Source of the DNA: Pseudomonadota bacterium
GTDB taxonomy: Bacteria; Pseudomonadota; Gammaproteobacteria; Burkholderiales; Burkholderiaceae_C
Direction: 5' to 3'
DNA: 64,000 nt
Assembly: GCA_029780695.1 (NCBI GenBank)
Contig: JAKOYD010000107.1
Location: 104,851-168,850, forward strand
The position numbers and the translations under genes were made by a program. The notes under the pieces are model-generated. The model ran no database searches. It had not been told where the DNA came from and worked only from the letters and a program-made list of their open reading frames with translations. Below are positions 42,901-50,569 of this stretch, one piece after another. The first letter of the stretch is position 1; each line of letters begins with the position of its first letter.

Positions 42901-44030
42901 CCGACGTGCAGGCGCGCGAACTGGCCGGCCGCGTCGAATACAGCGGCGGCGTGGGCGACCGGCCGGGCAAGGTGCTGGCGCGGCTGTCGCGCCTGAGCAT
43001 TCCCGCCAGCAGCGCGGGCGAAGACGAAAGCATGCTGGCCCGCCCGCCCGCCAACCTGCCGGCGCTGGACGTGGTGGTGGACGAATTCGAGCTGCGCGGC
43101 AAGAAGCTCGGCCGGCTGGAGATCGAGGCCGTCAACCACGACGTGGCGGCCGCGCGGCAGACCAGTGCGCTACAAGAATGGGAGCTGAAGAAGCTTGCCA
43201 TTCGTGCGCCAGAAGCCACTTTTACCGCCAGCGGCCAATGGGCGGCGCTGGTGCGCGGCGCGCCGCCGCCGCTTGACCCGCGCGCGCCCCGCGAACGCGG
43301 CGACCCGCGCCGCACTGCGCTCGACTTCAAGCTGGACGTGCGCGACGCCGGCGGGCTGCTGGCGCGCTTCGACATGCCCGGCGTGCTGGCGCGCGGCAAG
43401 GGCAGCATGGAAGGCACGCTGGACTGGCGTGGCGCGCCGCTGTCACCGCATTACCCCAGCATGTCCGGCAAGCTGCACCTGGACATCGGCGCCGGGCAGT
43501 TCCTCAAGGCCGACCCCGGCGTCGCCAAGCTGCTGGGCGTGCTGAGTCTGCAGGCGCTGCCGCGCCGGCTCACGTTGGACTTCCGCGACGTGTTCAGCAC
43601 CGGCTTCGCGTTCGACTTCATCCGCGGCGACGTCGAGGTCGCGCGCGGCATTGCCACCACCAACAACCTGCAGATGAAGGGCACCAGCGCCGCCGTGCTG
43701 ATGGACGGCAGCGCCGACATCGACAAGGAAACGCAGAACCTGCGCGTGCTGGTGGTGCCCGAGCTCGACGCCGGCACCGCGGCGCTGGTGGCGACGGCGA
43801 TCAACCCGGCCATCGGCATCGGCGCCTTCGTGGCGCAGCTGGTGCTCAAGCGCCCGCTGGTGCAGGCCGCCACGCGCGAATTCCACGTCGGCGGCCGCTG
43901 GGACGACCCCCAGGTCACCGCCGTGCGCGCGCGCACCGGCCCCACGCCGCGCGCCGAAGCCGGCTCCGCGCCCGCGCCTGCGGCCGCCACCGCGCCCGCC
44001 GACGCGCCTTTGCGAGAGGACAAGCCATGA
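39936..44030 (+). CDS. yhdP: YhdP-family protein (AsmA-like, TIGR02099)
   Basis: Very large inner-membrane-anchored periplasmic protein, 1364 aa from the ATG at 39936. E. coli YhdP, with TamB and YdbH, forms bridges that carry phospholipids to the outer membrane. One N-terminal transmembrane helix (about 5-22) is followed by a long beta-rich body with repeated amphipathic strands. The C-terminal part has GKLHLDIGAGQFLKADPGVAKLLGVLSLQALPRRL and NPAIGIGAFVAQLVLKRPLVQAATREFHVGGRWDDP, characteristic of the family. Homologous sequence may begin up to 30 residues earlier at a GTG/TTG. Overlaps nit1 by 4 bp. Confidence 0.9.
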   Translation: MRWVLRGVAVLLVGLALATAVLHWGIVPRIDEFRPRLEQLASRAIAAPVTIEAIEAQSNGLVPSVSLRNVRVHDPAGRAGLHVPRVLAAFSVLSLGQGRLEQLVIDEPELELRRTADGRLLVGGIDLSGDAEGNRDAADWFFSQPEFLVRGGRVRWVDERRDAPPVQLSDVQLVVRNGFGRHQLRLDATPAPDWGERFTLIGQFRQRVFSRHPGFWREWDGQGYADFKRIDVSRLRAYVDQQADWGVDLQHGHGAVRLWVDTRQGALTAATADVALGAVAARFGPQLEPLAFASLTGRLGWRNPGSGAAEVSTRNLHFVDADGLAWPGGNVQLSYRSGDGQAAGGELTGDKLDLAALAKIARRLPLPPVAHQRLADHPVQGLVERIHARWDGALDAPAHWRVTTRVSGLSVAPLPAPARADGVAVEGIPGIERAVLDLDAQPTGGQASLTVRDGALTFPGVFTEPRIPLAELALQSRWRVQGEQIEVDVDQLKLHNADATGSFKGRWQTLAGQQGAKRFPGVLDLTGTFTRANGARVHRYLPLGIPAPARDYVRSAVVRGEARDFAVRVKGDLNHVGDSQPAPGSEFRFAGQVQGVTLAYVPRALQPAGQPPWPALEDLAGELVFDHNSMQVKNASARVQGHPGWQFHRVQADIADLAHTRVRVDAEGRGTLTSALGIVNASPVAGFIEHALGRASASGDAGLRLKLDLPIDRIRDAKVEGRATLHGNDVRITPDSPALAQAQGAVVFSDTGFALQDARARLLGGEARLSGGTSSAPGGPAVVLRAAGTASAEALREMADWAPLPAVARQASGSAAYEAQIGFRAGEPDVLVTSDLRGMAFDLPAPLAKPADAAWPLRYESGSVNGATGRQRYRVAVADQLTVEFERDGASGRVQRGVIGVGPQAQPQLALPASGVLARVHLPRLQTDAWEAVLGKVFGGGGSDGASALADGGFVPTAWSLRVGELQVDERTLNDVAATGTREGSTWRADVQARELAGRVEYSGGVGDRPGKVLARLSRLSIPASSAGEDESMLARPPANLPALDVVVDEFELRGKKLGRLEIEAVNHDVAAARQTSALQEWELKKLAIRAPEATFTASGQWAALVRGAPPPLDPRAPRERGDPRRTALDFKLDVRDAGGLLARFDMPGVLARGKGSMEGTLDWRGAPLSPHYPSMSGKLHLDIGAGQFLKADPGVAKLLGVLSLQALPRRLTLDFRDVFSTGFAFDFIRGDVEVARGIATTNNLQMKGTSAAVLMDGSADIDKETQNLRVLVVPELDAGTAALVATAINPAIGIGAFVAQLVLKRPLVQAATREFHVGGRWDDPQVTAVRARTGPTPRAEAGSAPAPAAATAPADAPLREDKP
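43165..43212 (+). repeat. Degenerate AT-headed repeat (family A) inside yhdP
   Basis: The segment gcgctacaagaatgggagctg followed by aagaagcttgcc resembles the gctacaaaaaatatagc-type head and cttgc tail, with several changes. It is translated as ALQEWELKKLA. This is the weakest member of the list. Confidence 0.35.
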
Positions 44031-44851
44031 AAGTCGCCGCCATCCAGATGGTCTCCGGCCCGCACGTGGCCGACAACCTGCGCGACGCCCGCGCGCTGCT
44101 GGCCGAAGCCGCCCGCGCCGGGGCCGAACTGGCCGTGCTGCCCGAATACTTCTGCGTCATGGGCCACCGCGACACCGACAAGCTGGCGCTGCAAGAGCCG
44201 CTGGGCAGCGGCCCCATTCAGGACTGGCTGGCCGTCACCGCGCGCGCGCTGGGGCTGTGGATCGTCGGCGGCACGCTGCCGCTGTCGTGTGAGCCGCGCG
44301 ACGAACAGCGCGTGCGCAACGCCAGCCTGGCCTTCAACCCGCGCGGCGAGCGCGTGGCCTGCTACGACAAGATCCACCTGTTCAAGTTCGACGACGGCAC
44401 GCGCACCTATGACGAGGCCGCGGTGCTGGCGCGCGGCAGCCAGCCCACGCTGTTCGACCTGCCTTCGCGCGACGGCCACCGCTGGCGCATCGGCATGAGC
44501 GTGTGCTACGACCTGCGCTTTCCCGAGCTGTACCGCGCCTACGCCGCGCAGGGCGCCGACCTGCTGCTGGTGCCCAGCGCCTTCACCTACGTCACCGGCC
44601 AGGCGCACTGGGAAGTGCTGCTGCGCGCCCGCGCCATCGAAAACCTCAGCGGCGTGATCGCCGCCGCGCAGGGCGGCGTGCACGACAACGGCCGCCGCAC
44701 CTGGGGCCACAGCATGGTGGTCGACCCCTGGGGCCAGGTGCTGGCGCAGCGCGCCGAAGGGCCGGGCGTGGTGCTGGCCGATCTGGACGCCGCCGCATTG
44801 GCCGCGCGCCGCGCGCAACTGCCGGCGCTGGCGCACCGGGTGCTGGGCTGA
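44027..44851 (+). CDS. Carbon-nitrogen hydrolase, Nit1/omega-amidase-like
   Basis: 274 aa nitrilase-superfamily amidase, cytosolic. The Glu-Lys-Cys triad is visible: VLPEYF (Glu40), [10 protein letters not shown] (Lys115) and [13 protein letters not shown] (Cys160). The context and sequence [24 protein letters not shown] fit the Nit1 branch, whose characterised members hydrolyse deaminated glutathione as metabolite repair. It is translationally coupled to yhdP (atga overlap), an arrangement often seen in Burkholderiales. Confidence 0.88.
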   Translation: MKVAAIQMVSGPHVADNLRDARALLAEAARAGAELAVLPEYFCVMGHRDTDKLALQEPLGSGPIQDWLAVTARALGLWIVGGTLPLSCEPRDEQRVRNASLAFNPRGERVACYDKIHLFKFDDGTRTYDEAAVLARGSQPTLFDLPSRDGHRWRIGMSVCYDLRFPELYRAYAAQGADLLLVPSAFTYVTGQAHWEVLLRARAIENLSGVIAAAQGGVHDNGRRTWGHSMVVDPWGQVLAQRAEGPGVVLADLDAAALAARRAQLPALAHRVLG

Positions 44852-44889
44852 TGGCGCCGTGGCGCGCGGCCAGTTCAGGCCCTGATTGG

Positions 44890-44940
44890 CCGTCTGCGCT
44901 TGCCAGGACTGCGCAGGCAGCTATCTAAATAGTAGCAGTC
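44890..44940 (-). repeat. AT-headed repeat (family A), inverted copy
   Basis: The segment tctgcgcttgccaggactgcg followed by caggcagctatctaaatagtag (tail then head) lies between nit1 and the sensor kinase gene. Confidence 0.7.
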
Positions 44941-44977
44941 CGGGCGCCGCGCCGCCGCCACGTTCTACACTGGCGCC

Positions 44978-47011
44978 ATGACCGACATGCATTCGTGGCC
45001 GACCCCTCTGCCGGGGCATGGTGCGCCCGCGAATGCCTGGCGCCGCCGCGGGCTGTGGGGCATGCTGGTGCTGGTGGTGGTCGGGCTGTTGGCCACGCTG
45101 GTCTGGCTGGCGCGCAGTTACGAGATGGAGCAGACCCAGCGCGACCTGGAGCGCGACAACAGTTACGCCGCGCAGGCGCTGCGCCAGCGGCTGGCGCGCA
45201 ACCTGCAGGACCTGCACGGCCTGGCCGCCACGCAGACCGAGGCCGTCGGCTGGACCGCGGCCGCCGGCCCCATGCTGGGCGAGCACCGCGAATGGCTGCG
45301 CCTGCAGTGGCGCGACCCCCAGCTGCAACTGCTGGCGGCGGCCGACAGCCCCTACTACGCGCCGCTGCCGGCGCCCGAGTCGGACTTGCCGCCCAACGTC
45401 GACCTGGGCCAGGCCTGCGCGCAGGCGGCCAAGACCGCGGGGCCCGTCTACGCGCCCAGCCGCTTTGTGCCGCGCCCCGGCGGGCTGGGCGACGAGGTGA
45501 TGGAGCTGTGCCTGCCCATCCTGCACGGCACGCGCTTGCTGGGCTACCTGGTGGCCGCGCACACGCTGGAAGGCGTGCTGGCGCAATTGCCCACGCAGCT
45601 GACGCGCGGCCAGAGCGTCAGCCTGACCGAGCTGGACGGCACCCGCCTGGCGGTGCAGGGCGCGCCCCGGCGAGGCACGCGCGTGTTCGTCGCGCAGCAG
45701 GTGCTGGACTTGCCCGGCGCGCCCATGGTGCTGCGGCTGGAAGGCGCGCGCCAGCTGCCCGACGTGTTCCCCAACGTGCTGACGGCGCTGGTCACCGGCC
45801 TGTCGATCGCGCTGGTGACGGTGCTGGTGCTGTTGGCGCGCGACTTCCGCCGCCGCCAGGCCGCCGAGGCCGAACTGGCGCAGGCGCTGAGCTTTCGCAA
45901 GGCGATGGAGGATTCGCTGGTCACCGGCCTGCGCGCGCGCGATTTGCAGGGCCGCATCACCTACGTCAACCCGGCCTTCTGCGCCATGGTGGGTTACGAG
46001 CCGCACGAACTCATCGGCCGCGGCGCACCCATGCCCTACTGGCCGCCCGAGCACGCGCACGAATACGGCGAACGCCAGGTGCAGCGCCTGGCCGGCCAGG
46101 CGCCGGGGCGCGACGGCTTCGAATCGGTCTTTCTGCGCAAGGACGGCACGCGCTTTCCGGTGCTGATCTTCGAGGCGCCGTTGATCGCCGCCGTGGGCAA
46201 GCAGACCGGCTGGATGAGCGCCGTGATGGACATGACCGCGCTGCGCCGTGCCGAAGAGCTGTCGCGCGCCAGCCAGGAGCGCCTGCAGGCCAGCGCGCGC
46301 CTGGCCACCGTGGGCGAAATGGCGTCGCTGATGAGCCACGAGCTGAACCAGCCGCTGGCGGTGATCTCCAGCTACGCCACCGGCTCGCTCAACCTGTTGC
46401 AGGGCGGCCCGGCGGCGGGCGCTGACGCCGCCATGCTGCACGACGTGCGCACCGCGCTGACCCGCATCGCCGACCAGGCCGGGCGCGCCGGCAAGGTCAT
46501 CCACAGCGTGCGCGACCTGGTGCGCCAGCGCAGCACCGCGCGCCAGGCCGTGGCGCCGCGCGAACTGGTCGACACCGTGCTGCCGCTGGTGCAGCTGCAG
46601 GCCCGCAAGCTGGACGCGCTGCTGCAGGTCGACGTGCCGCCCACCTTGCCGGCGGTGTGGTGCGAGCCGACCATGATCGAGCAGGTGCTGATCAACCTGG
46701 CGCGCAACGGCCTGCAGGCCATGGACCAGGGCGCCGCCGCGCGCGTGCTGCGGCTGCGCGCGCGCGCGGTGCCCGATGGCGAGCCGCCGTCGGCGGTCGA
46801 ATTCAGCGTCGCCGACACCGGCTGCGGCATCGCCGACGACGTGGCCGAGCAGCTGTTCACCCCGTTTTTCACCACCAAGGACGAAGGCATGGGACTGGGC
46901 TTGTCGTTGTGTCGCACGGTGGTCGAGCAGCATGGCGGCAAGCTGCTGCACGCCCCGCAGTCGCCGCGCGGCACGGTGTTCAGCTTTCTGTTGCCGCTGG
47001 CGCGTGGATGA
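44978..47011 (+). CDS. PAS-domain sensor histidine kinase
   Basis: 677 aa inner-membrane kinase. TM1 at about 26-45, a periplasmic domain of about 220 residues, TM2 at about 267-287, a coiled linker, one PAS domain (about 308-420; GRITYVNPAFCAMVGYEPHELIG), then the kinase core. The H box is MSHELNQPLAVISSYA (His454). The N box is LINLARNGLQAM, with G boxes DTGCGI and GMGLGLSLCRTVVEQHGG. It belongs to the DctB/FixL-like group that pairs with FixJ-type regulators. No regulator is adjacent; the FixJ-like protein at 57683 is a candidate partner. Ligand unknown. Confidence 0.9.
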   Translation: MTDMHSWPTPLPGHGAPANAWRRRGLWGMLVLVVVGLLATLVWLARSYEMEQTQRDLERDNSYAAQALRQRLARNLQDLHGLAATQTEAVGWTAAAGPMLGEHREWLRLQWRDPQLQLLAAADSPYYAPLPAPESDLPPNVDLGQACAQAAKTAGPVYAPSRFVPRPGGLGDEVMELCLPILHGTRLLGYLVAAHTLEGVLAQLPTQLTRGQSVSLTELDGTRLAVQGAPRRGTRVFVAQQVLDLPGAPMVLRLEGARQLPDVFPNVLTALVTGLSIALVTVLVLLARDFRRRQAAEAELAQALSFRKAMEDSLVTGLRARDLQGRITYVNPAFCAMVGYEPHELIGRGAPMPYWPPEHAHEYGERQVQRLAGQAPGRDGFESVFLRKDGTRFPVLIFEAPLIAAVGKQTGWMSAVMDMTALRRAEELSRASQERLQASARLATVGEMASLMSHELNQPLAVISSYATGSLNLLQGGPAAGADAAMLHDVRTALTRIADQAGRAGKVIHSVRDLVRQRSTARQAVAPRELVDTVLPLVQLQARKLDALLQVDVPPTLPAVWCEPTMIEQVLINLARNGLQAMDQGAAARVLRLRARAVPDGEPPSAVEFSVADTGCGIADDVAEQLFTPFFTTKDEGMGLGLSLCRTVVEQHGGKLLHAPQSPRGTVFSFLLPLARG

Positions 47012-47052
47012 CCGACGCGGCCGTGGCGCGCCGCGTGCCTTGGGGTCACTGA

Positions 47053-47994
47053 TCAGGCAGTGGCGTGCGCCACCAGCAAGGCCTGGTGAAACGCCTGCGC
47101 CGCACGCGCCGGCTGCGGCGAGCGGCGCAGCACGCTGACGAAATCACAGGCGTAGTGCAGCGTGGACGGGTGGATCGCGCGCATCAGCCCGCGCTGCACA
47201 AAGGTGTCGGCATAGTGGTTGGGCAGGAAGCCGACAAAGCGGCCCGACAGGATGAGCGTGGCGATGGCTTCCTGCTCGTACGCCGTGGCGGCGCGACGCA
47301 GCTGGCGGCCGTGGGCCAGTTCCATGTTGGGCGAGTGGTAGCCCAGGCCGGCAAAGTCCTTTCTGGCCCGCAGCCCTGGCCAGTCGAGCGAAGTTTGCTC
47401 TGATTCATATAGCGCATGGCGCTGGCCGGCGTACAGGTACATGGTCTCGCTGAACAGGCTGTCGTAGCGCAGGCTGGCCGACGCACGGTGCGCCGGGATG
47501 ACGCCGACCGCGAAGCTGCCGTCCATCACGCCGCGTTCGATGGTCTGGATGCTGCCCACGTGCAGGTGCAGCTTGACGTCGGGCGCCTGGCTGGCGAAGG
47601 CGGCGATGGCCGCGTGGATGCGCGCGGCCGGGTTGCTGGCCGTCTTGTCGAACAGCGCCACGTGCAGCGCGCCGCCCATGCGGTCGTGAATGTCATCGAC
47701 GCTGGCGCGAAAGCCGTCCACCGCAGCCAGCAGGTGCAGCGTCTCGTCGTACACGCGCTGGCCTTCGGGCGTGAGCGCGAAGCCGGCCCGCCCGCGCCGG
47801 CACAGCGTCAGGCCCAGCCGCGTTTCCAGGTCCTTGAGGTGGCGGCTGACGGTGCTGGTGCCGATGTTCAGCTCCAACTCGGCCGCCGACAGGCCGCCAC
47901 ATTCGACCACGGCCTTGAACACGTGCAGCAGGCGCAGGTCCATGTCGGCCAGTTGACCGAGGATGGGGCGGCTGCGCGGCGGTTTTACTTGCAT
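47053..47994 (-). CDS. LysR-family regulator, divergent from aptA
   Basis: 313 aa. HTH at about 18-77 (LRLLHVFKAVVECGGLSAAELELNIGTSTVSRHLKDLE), then the effector-binding domain. Divergent from the beta-alanine aminotransferase gene, so probably the activator of aptA-mmsA, comparable in role to BauR of Pseudomonas though not necessarily orthologous. The intergenic region (47995-48196) contains a family D repeat close to the aptA start. The C-terminus is preceded by a CDFVSVLRRS segment, common in LysR proteins of aminotransferase loci. Confidence 0.85.
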   Translation of the reverse strand: MQVKPPRSRPILGQLADMDLRLLHVFKAVVECGGLSAAELELNIGTSTVSRHLKDLETRLGLTLCRRGRAGFALTPEGQRVYDETLHLLAAVDGFRASVDDIHDRMGGALHVALFDKTASNPAARIHAAIAAFASQAPDVKLHLHVGSIQTIERGVMDGSFAVGVIPAHRASASLRYDSLFSETMYLYAGQRHALYESEQTSLDWPGLRARKDFAGLGYHSPNMELAHGRQLRRAATAYEQEAIATLILSGRFVGFLPNHYADTFVQRGLMRAIHPSTLHYACDFVSVLRRSPQPARAAQAFHQALLVAHATA

Positions 47995-48112
47995 GGATCA
48001 GCAACTGAACATGGACAGTTTCTCATTTGACGGATTATCAACGGCATCCACAATGGGGACCGATGCGCCGTCTGAACAGCCGGACGTGAAGGGCGCAGCA
48101 AGACATCCAAAA

Positions 48113-48172
48113 ATTTGGTTTTTCTTTCGCGTCCTTCGCGAATCCTTTGCGCCCTTCGCGTCCGGTATTCCT
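48113..48172. repeat. gcgtccttcgcg-type dispersed repeat (family D)
   Basis: The segment tttcgcgtccttcgcgaatcc followed by tttgcgcccttcgcgtccgg closely matches the right end of the composite repeat at 6391-6440. It lies in the promoter region of aptA, leaving little room for a promoter between it and the ribosome site (aaggag at 48183). Confidence 0.65.
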
Positions 48173-48196
48173 CTGCGATCCATAAGGAGACAAGCC

Positions 48197-49555
48197 ATGA
48201 CCCTCGCCACCGCCGCACCTGCTGCCGCCTCCAGCGCCCGCCCCGACGCCGCCTGGCTCGACGCGCACTGGATGCCCTTCACCGCCAACCGCCAGTTCAA
48301 GCGCGACCCGCGCATGATCGTGGCCGCGCAAGGCGCCTACTTCACCGATGGCGATGGCCGTCAGGTGTTCGACGGCCTGTCGGGCCTGTGGTGCAGCGGT
48401 CTGGGCCACGGCCGGCGCGAGATCGCCGAAGCCGTGGGCAAGCAGGCCGCGCAGCTGGACTACGCGCCCGCCTTCCAGTTTGGCCACCCGCTGTCGTTTG
48501 AGCTGGCCAACAAGCTGAAAGCTTTCACCCCCGCCGGGCTCGATTACGTCTTCTTCACCGCCAGCGGCTCCGAGGCTGCCGACACCGCGCTGAAAATGGC
48601 GCGCGCGTATTGGCGCCTGAAGGGCCAGGGCGGCAAGCAGCTGCTGATCGGCCGCGAAAAGGGCTACCACGGCGTCAACTTTGGCGGCATCTCGGTTGGC
48701 GGCATGGTGGGCAACCGCAAGCTGTACGGCACCGCCGTGCAGGCCGACCACCTGCCGCACACGCAGCCGCCCGCCGGCACCTTTGCCAAGGGCCAGCCGG
48801 TCGAAGGCGGCAAGCAACTGGCCGACAAGCTGCTTGACCTGATCGCGCTGCACGACGCCAGCAACATCGCCGCCGTCATCGTCGAGCCCTTCAGTGGCTC
48901 GGCCGGCGTGGTGATTCCGCCCGTGGGTTATTTGCAGCGCCTGCGCGAAATCTGCACGCAGCACGACATCCTGCTGATCTTCGACGAAGTCATCACCGGC
49001 TTTGGCCGCTGCGGCACCAAGACCGGCGCCGATGCGTTTGGCGTGGTGCCCGACATCATGACCTTCGCCAAGCAGGTCACCAACGGCGTGCAGCCGCTGG
49101 GCGGCGTGATCGCCAGCAAGGGCATCTACGACACCTTCATGGCCGCCGGCGGCCCCGACTACATGCTGGAATTTGCGCACGGCTACACCTACAGTGCGCA
49201 CCCGGTCGCCTGCGCCGCCGGCATCGCGGCGATGGATTTGCTGGAGCGTGAAGACGGCGTGGGCCGCGTGAAGGCGCTAGCGCCGCACTTTGAGGCTGCC
49301 GTGCACAGCCTGGAAGGCGCCAAGCATGTGCTCGACATCCGCAACTACGGGCTGGCGGCGGGTTTCACCATCGAAGCCCTGCCCGGCGAGCCCGCCAAGC
49401 GCCCGTATGAGATTGCCATGCATTGCTGGAAGAAGGGCTTTTACGTGCGCTACGGCGGTGACACGATTCAACTGGCGCCGCCCTTCATCAGCACGCCGGC
49501 GGAGATTGATCGGCTGGTGAGTGCGTTGGGGGATGCGTTGGGCGCGACCGCTTGA
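48197..49555 (+). CDS. aptA: Beta-alanine--pyruvate aminotransferase (omega-aminotransferase)
   Basis: Class III PLP aminotransferase, 452 aa from an ATG after aaggag. Converts beta-alanine and pyruvate to malonate semialdehyde and L-alanine. Seen: LDAHWMPFTANRQFKRDPR at the N-terminus (typical of BauA), FFTASGSEAADTALKMARAYWR, GREKGYHGVNFGGISVGGM, LLIFDEVITGFGR (PLP Asp) and MTFAKQVTNGVQPLGG with the Schiff-base Lys. The next metabolic gene, mmsA, uses the semialdehyde. The two are separated by a repeat and an AT-rich gene that look inserted. Confidence 0.94.
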   Translation: MTLATAAPAAASSARPDAAWLDAHWMPFTANRQFKRDPRMIVAAQGAYFTDGDGRQVFDGLSGLWCSGLGHGRREIAEAVGKQAAQLDYAPAFQFGHPLSFELANKLKAFTPAGLDYVFFTASGSEAADTALKMARAYWRLKGQGGKQLLIGREKGYHGVNFGGISVGGMVGNRKLYGTAVQADHLPHTQPPAGTFAKGQPVEGGKQLADKLLDLIALHDASNIAAVIVEPFSGSAGVVIPPVGYLQRLREICTQHDILLIFDEVITGFGRCGTKTGADAFGVVPDIMTFAKQVTNGVQPLGGVIASKGIYDTFMAAGGPDYMLEFAHGYTYSAHPVACAAGIAAMDLLEREDGVGRVKALAPHFEAAVHSLEGAKHVLDIRNYGLAAGFTIEALPGEPAKRPYEIAMHCWKKGFYVRYGGDTIQLAPPFISTPAEIDRLVSALGDALGATA

Positions 49556-49562
49556 GTTTCTG

Positions 49563-49641
49563 TAGGCTGGGTTTGCCGAACGCGTAACTCAGCGAGTGCG
49601 TGCGAAACCCGCTGGGTTACGCTGCGCTAACCCAGCCTACG
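49563..49641. repeat. gtaggctgggtt inverted-repeat element
   Basis: Ends are gtaggctgggtt and aacccagcctac, a perfect 12-bp inverted repeat. The interior has gcgtaactcagcg / cgctgggttacgc as a further imperfect pair. This type of small element is widespread in proteobacterial genomes. It lies directly after aptA and just before the AT-rich gene, marking one edge of the inserted segment. Confidence 0.75.
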
Positions 49642-49692
49642 AGCTGTCAAGCTTTCAGCGACAATAGGCATTTACTCAAGCATTTATATTGG

Positions 49693-50436
49693 ATGAGTAT
49701 GACAAATGCAAAGATTAGTCAAATGGTTGATATCGCACTTAAGCAAAATGAACCTATATCAACGGTGATTATTGGTTGTATTGATGAAATTGAACGCACA
49801 CTGGCAGTTCGGGTTGCGCGCGCGCTTTGCGACATGAGTGATCTGTATAGGGATATTCAACAAGATGAAAAACAAACATATAGGCTGGCTGAGGTCTATG
49901 GAGCGAGTTTTCTAAATGACCCTGAGCTTGAGCAGCGTTTTGATCAGAATATCGAAGGGATTCGAGAAGACATTGACCATAAATACAATGAACTTGAGCG
50001 CGAAGATCGCGAGGCTATTAATTGCTTCCGTGAGCTAATAAATTTAGGTGTTGCGAGAGGTTTGATGGACGGTTCTTCTATGGATGAGGATCAAGCTAAA
50101 GTTTATGCCTATGCCCTTTGCAAAACAAGGACTAACGAAATTCAAAGAAGTTATTTGCTTAGGCTGCTTGAGGAGGGAATTTTAGAGTGTAATACTGACG
50201 TAGAATTTAATGAGGCAGTGTTTGATGAAAAAGAGGAAAATCTATTTCATATAATGAAGAAACTGCGAAATTTTCATGATAGCCCATTAAATGATCGGCT
50301 CAAAGGGATCTTTGATCGTGTCATGACAAAGGGCGATTGGATCAGGCGCAAGAACGATCTAAAACATGCTACAGATGCAGATTTGACCAAAATTGAGTCA
50401 ATTGACGGCCATGATGATGATGAAATTCCTTTTTAG
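49693..50436 (+). CDS. AT-rich orphan gene of unknown function, probably acquired horizontally
   Basis: 247 aa from the ATG at 49693; a GTG at 49600 lies inside the preceding repeat and is unlikely. Codon use is wholly unlike the neighbours: aaa, gaa, att, gat and tta dominate. The protein is acidic, mostly helical, with no signal or membrane segment. Features seen: an N-terminal helical region (ISQMVDIALKQNEPISTVIIG), a charged middle (EDIDHKYNELEREDREAINC) that may be coiled coil, and an Asp-rich end (IDGHDDDEIPF). I recognise no domain. It sits alone between aptA and mmsA and could be a defence or cargo gene, but nothing here proves that. Confidence 0.75.
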   Translation: MSMTNAKISQMVDIALKQNEPISTVIIGCIDEIERTLAVRVARALCDMSDLYRDIQQDEKQTYRLAEVYGASFLNDPELEQRFDQNIEGIREDIDHKYNELEREDREAINCFRELINLGVARGLMDGSSMDEDQAKVYAYALCKTRTNEIQRSYLLRLLEEGILECNTDVEFNEAVFDEKEENLFHIMKKLRNFHDSPLNDRLKGIFDRVMTKGDWIRRKNDLKHATDADLTKIESIDGHDDDEIPF

Positions 50437-50524
50437 ACCATTAAGCAACAATATTCAAGCGCTAAATCGATAAATCGACCATGCGTCAGTAGGCGCGCAC
50501 ATAGATCGATCGGGGATTATTTTG

Positions 50525-50564
50525 CGCTATTAACGAATTATTTTCTTATCATCATTAAATAGCG
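50525..50564. promoter_or_regulatory. AT-rich inverted repeat just upstream of mmsA
   Basis: The sequence gcgctattaa ... ttaaatagcg (arms differing by one base) lies 6 bp before the mmsA ATG in a 133-bp AT-rich spacer. It may be an operator, the far edge of the inserted segment, or a relic of a family A repeat. It overlaps the place where a ribosome site should be, and no strong Shine-Dalgarno is visible. Confidence 0.4.
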
Positions 50565-50569
50565 AAGAT

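Noticed and set aside
49600..49692. GTG start for the AT-rich orphan gene
   Set aside because: It would make the first 30 residues from the gtaggctgggtt repeat; composition changes only after that, so the ATG at 49693 is preferred.
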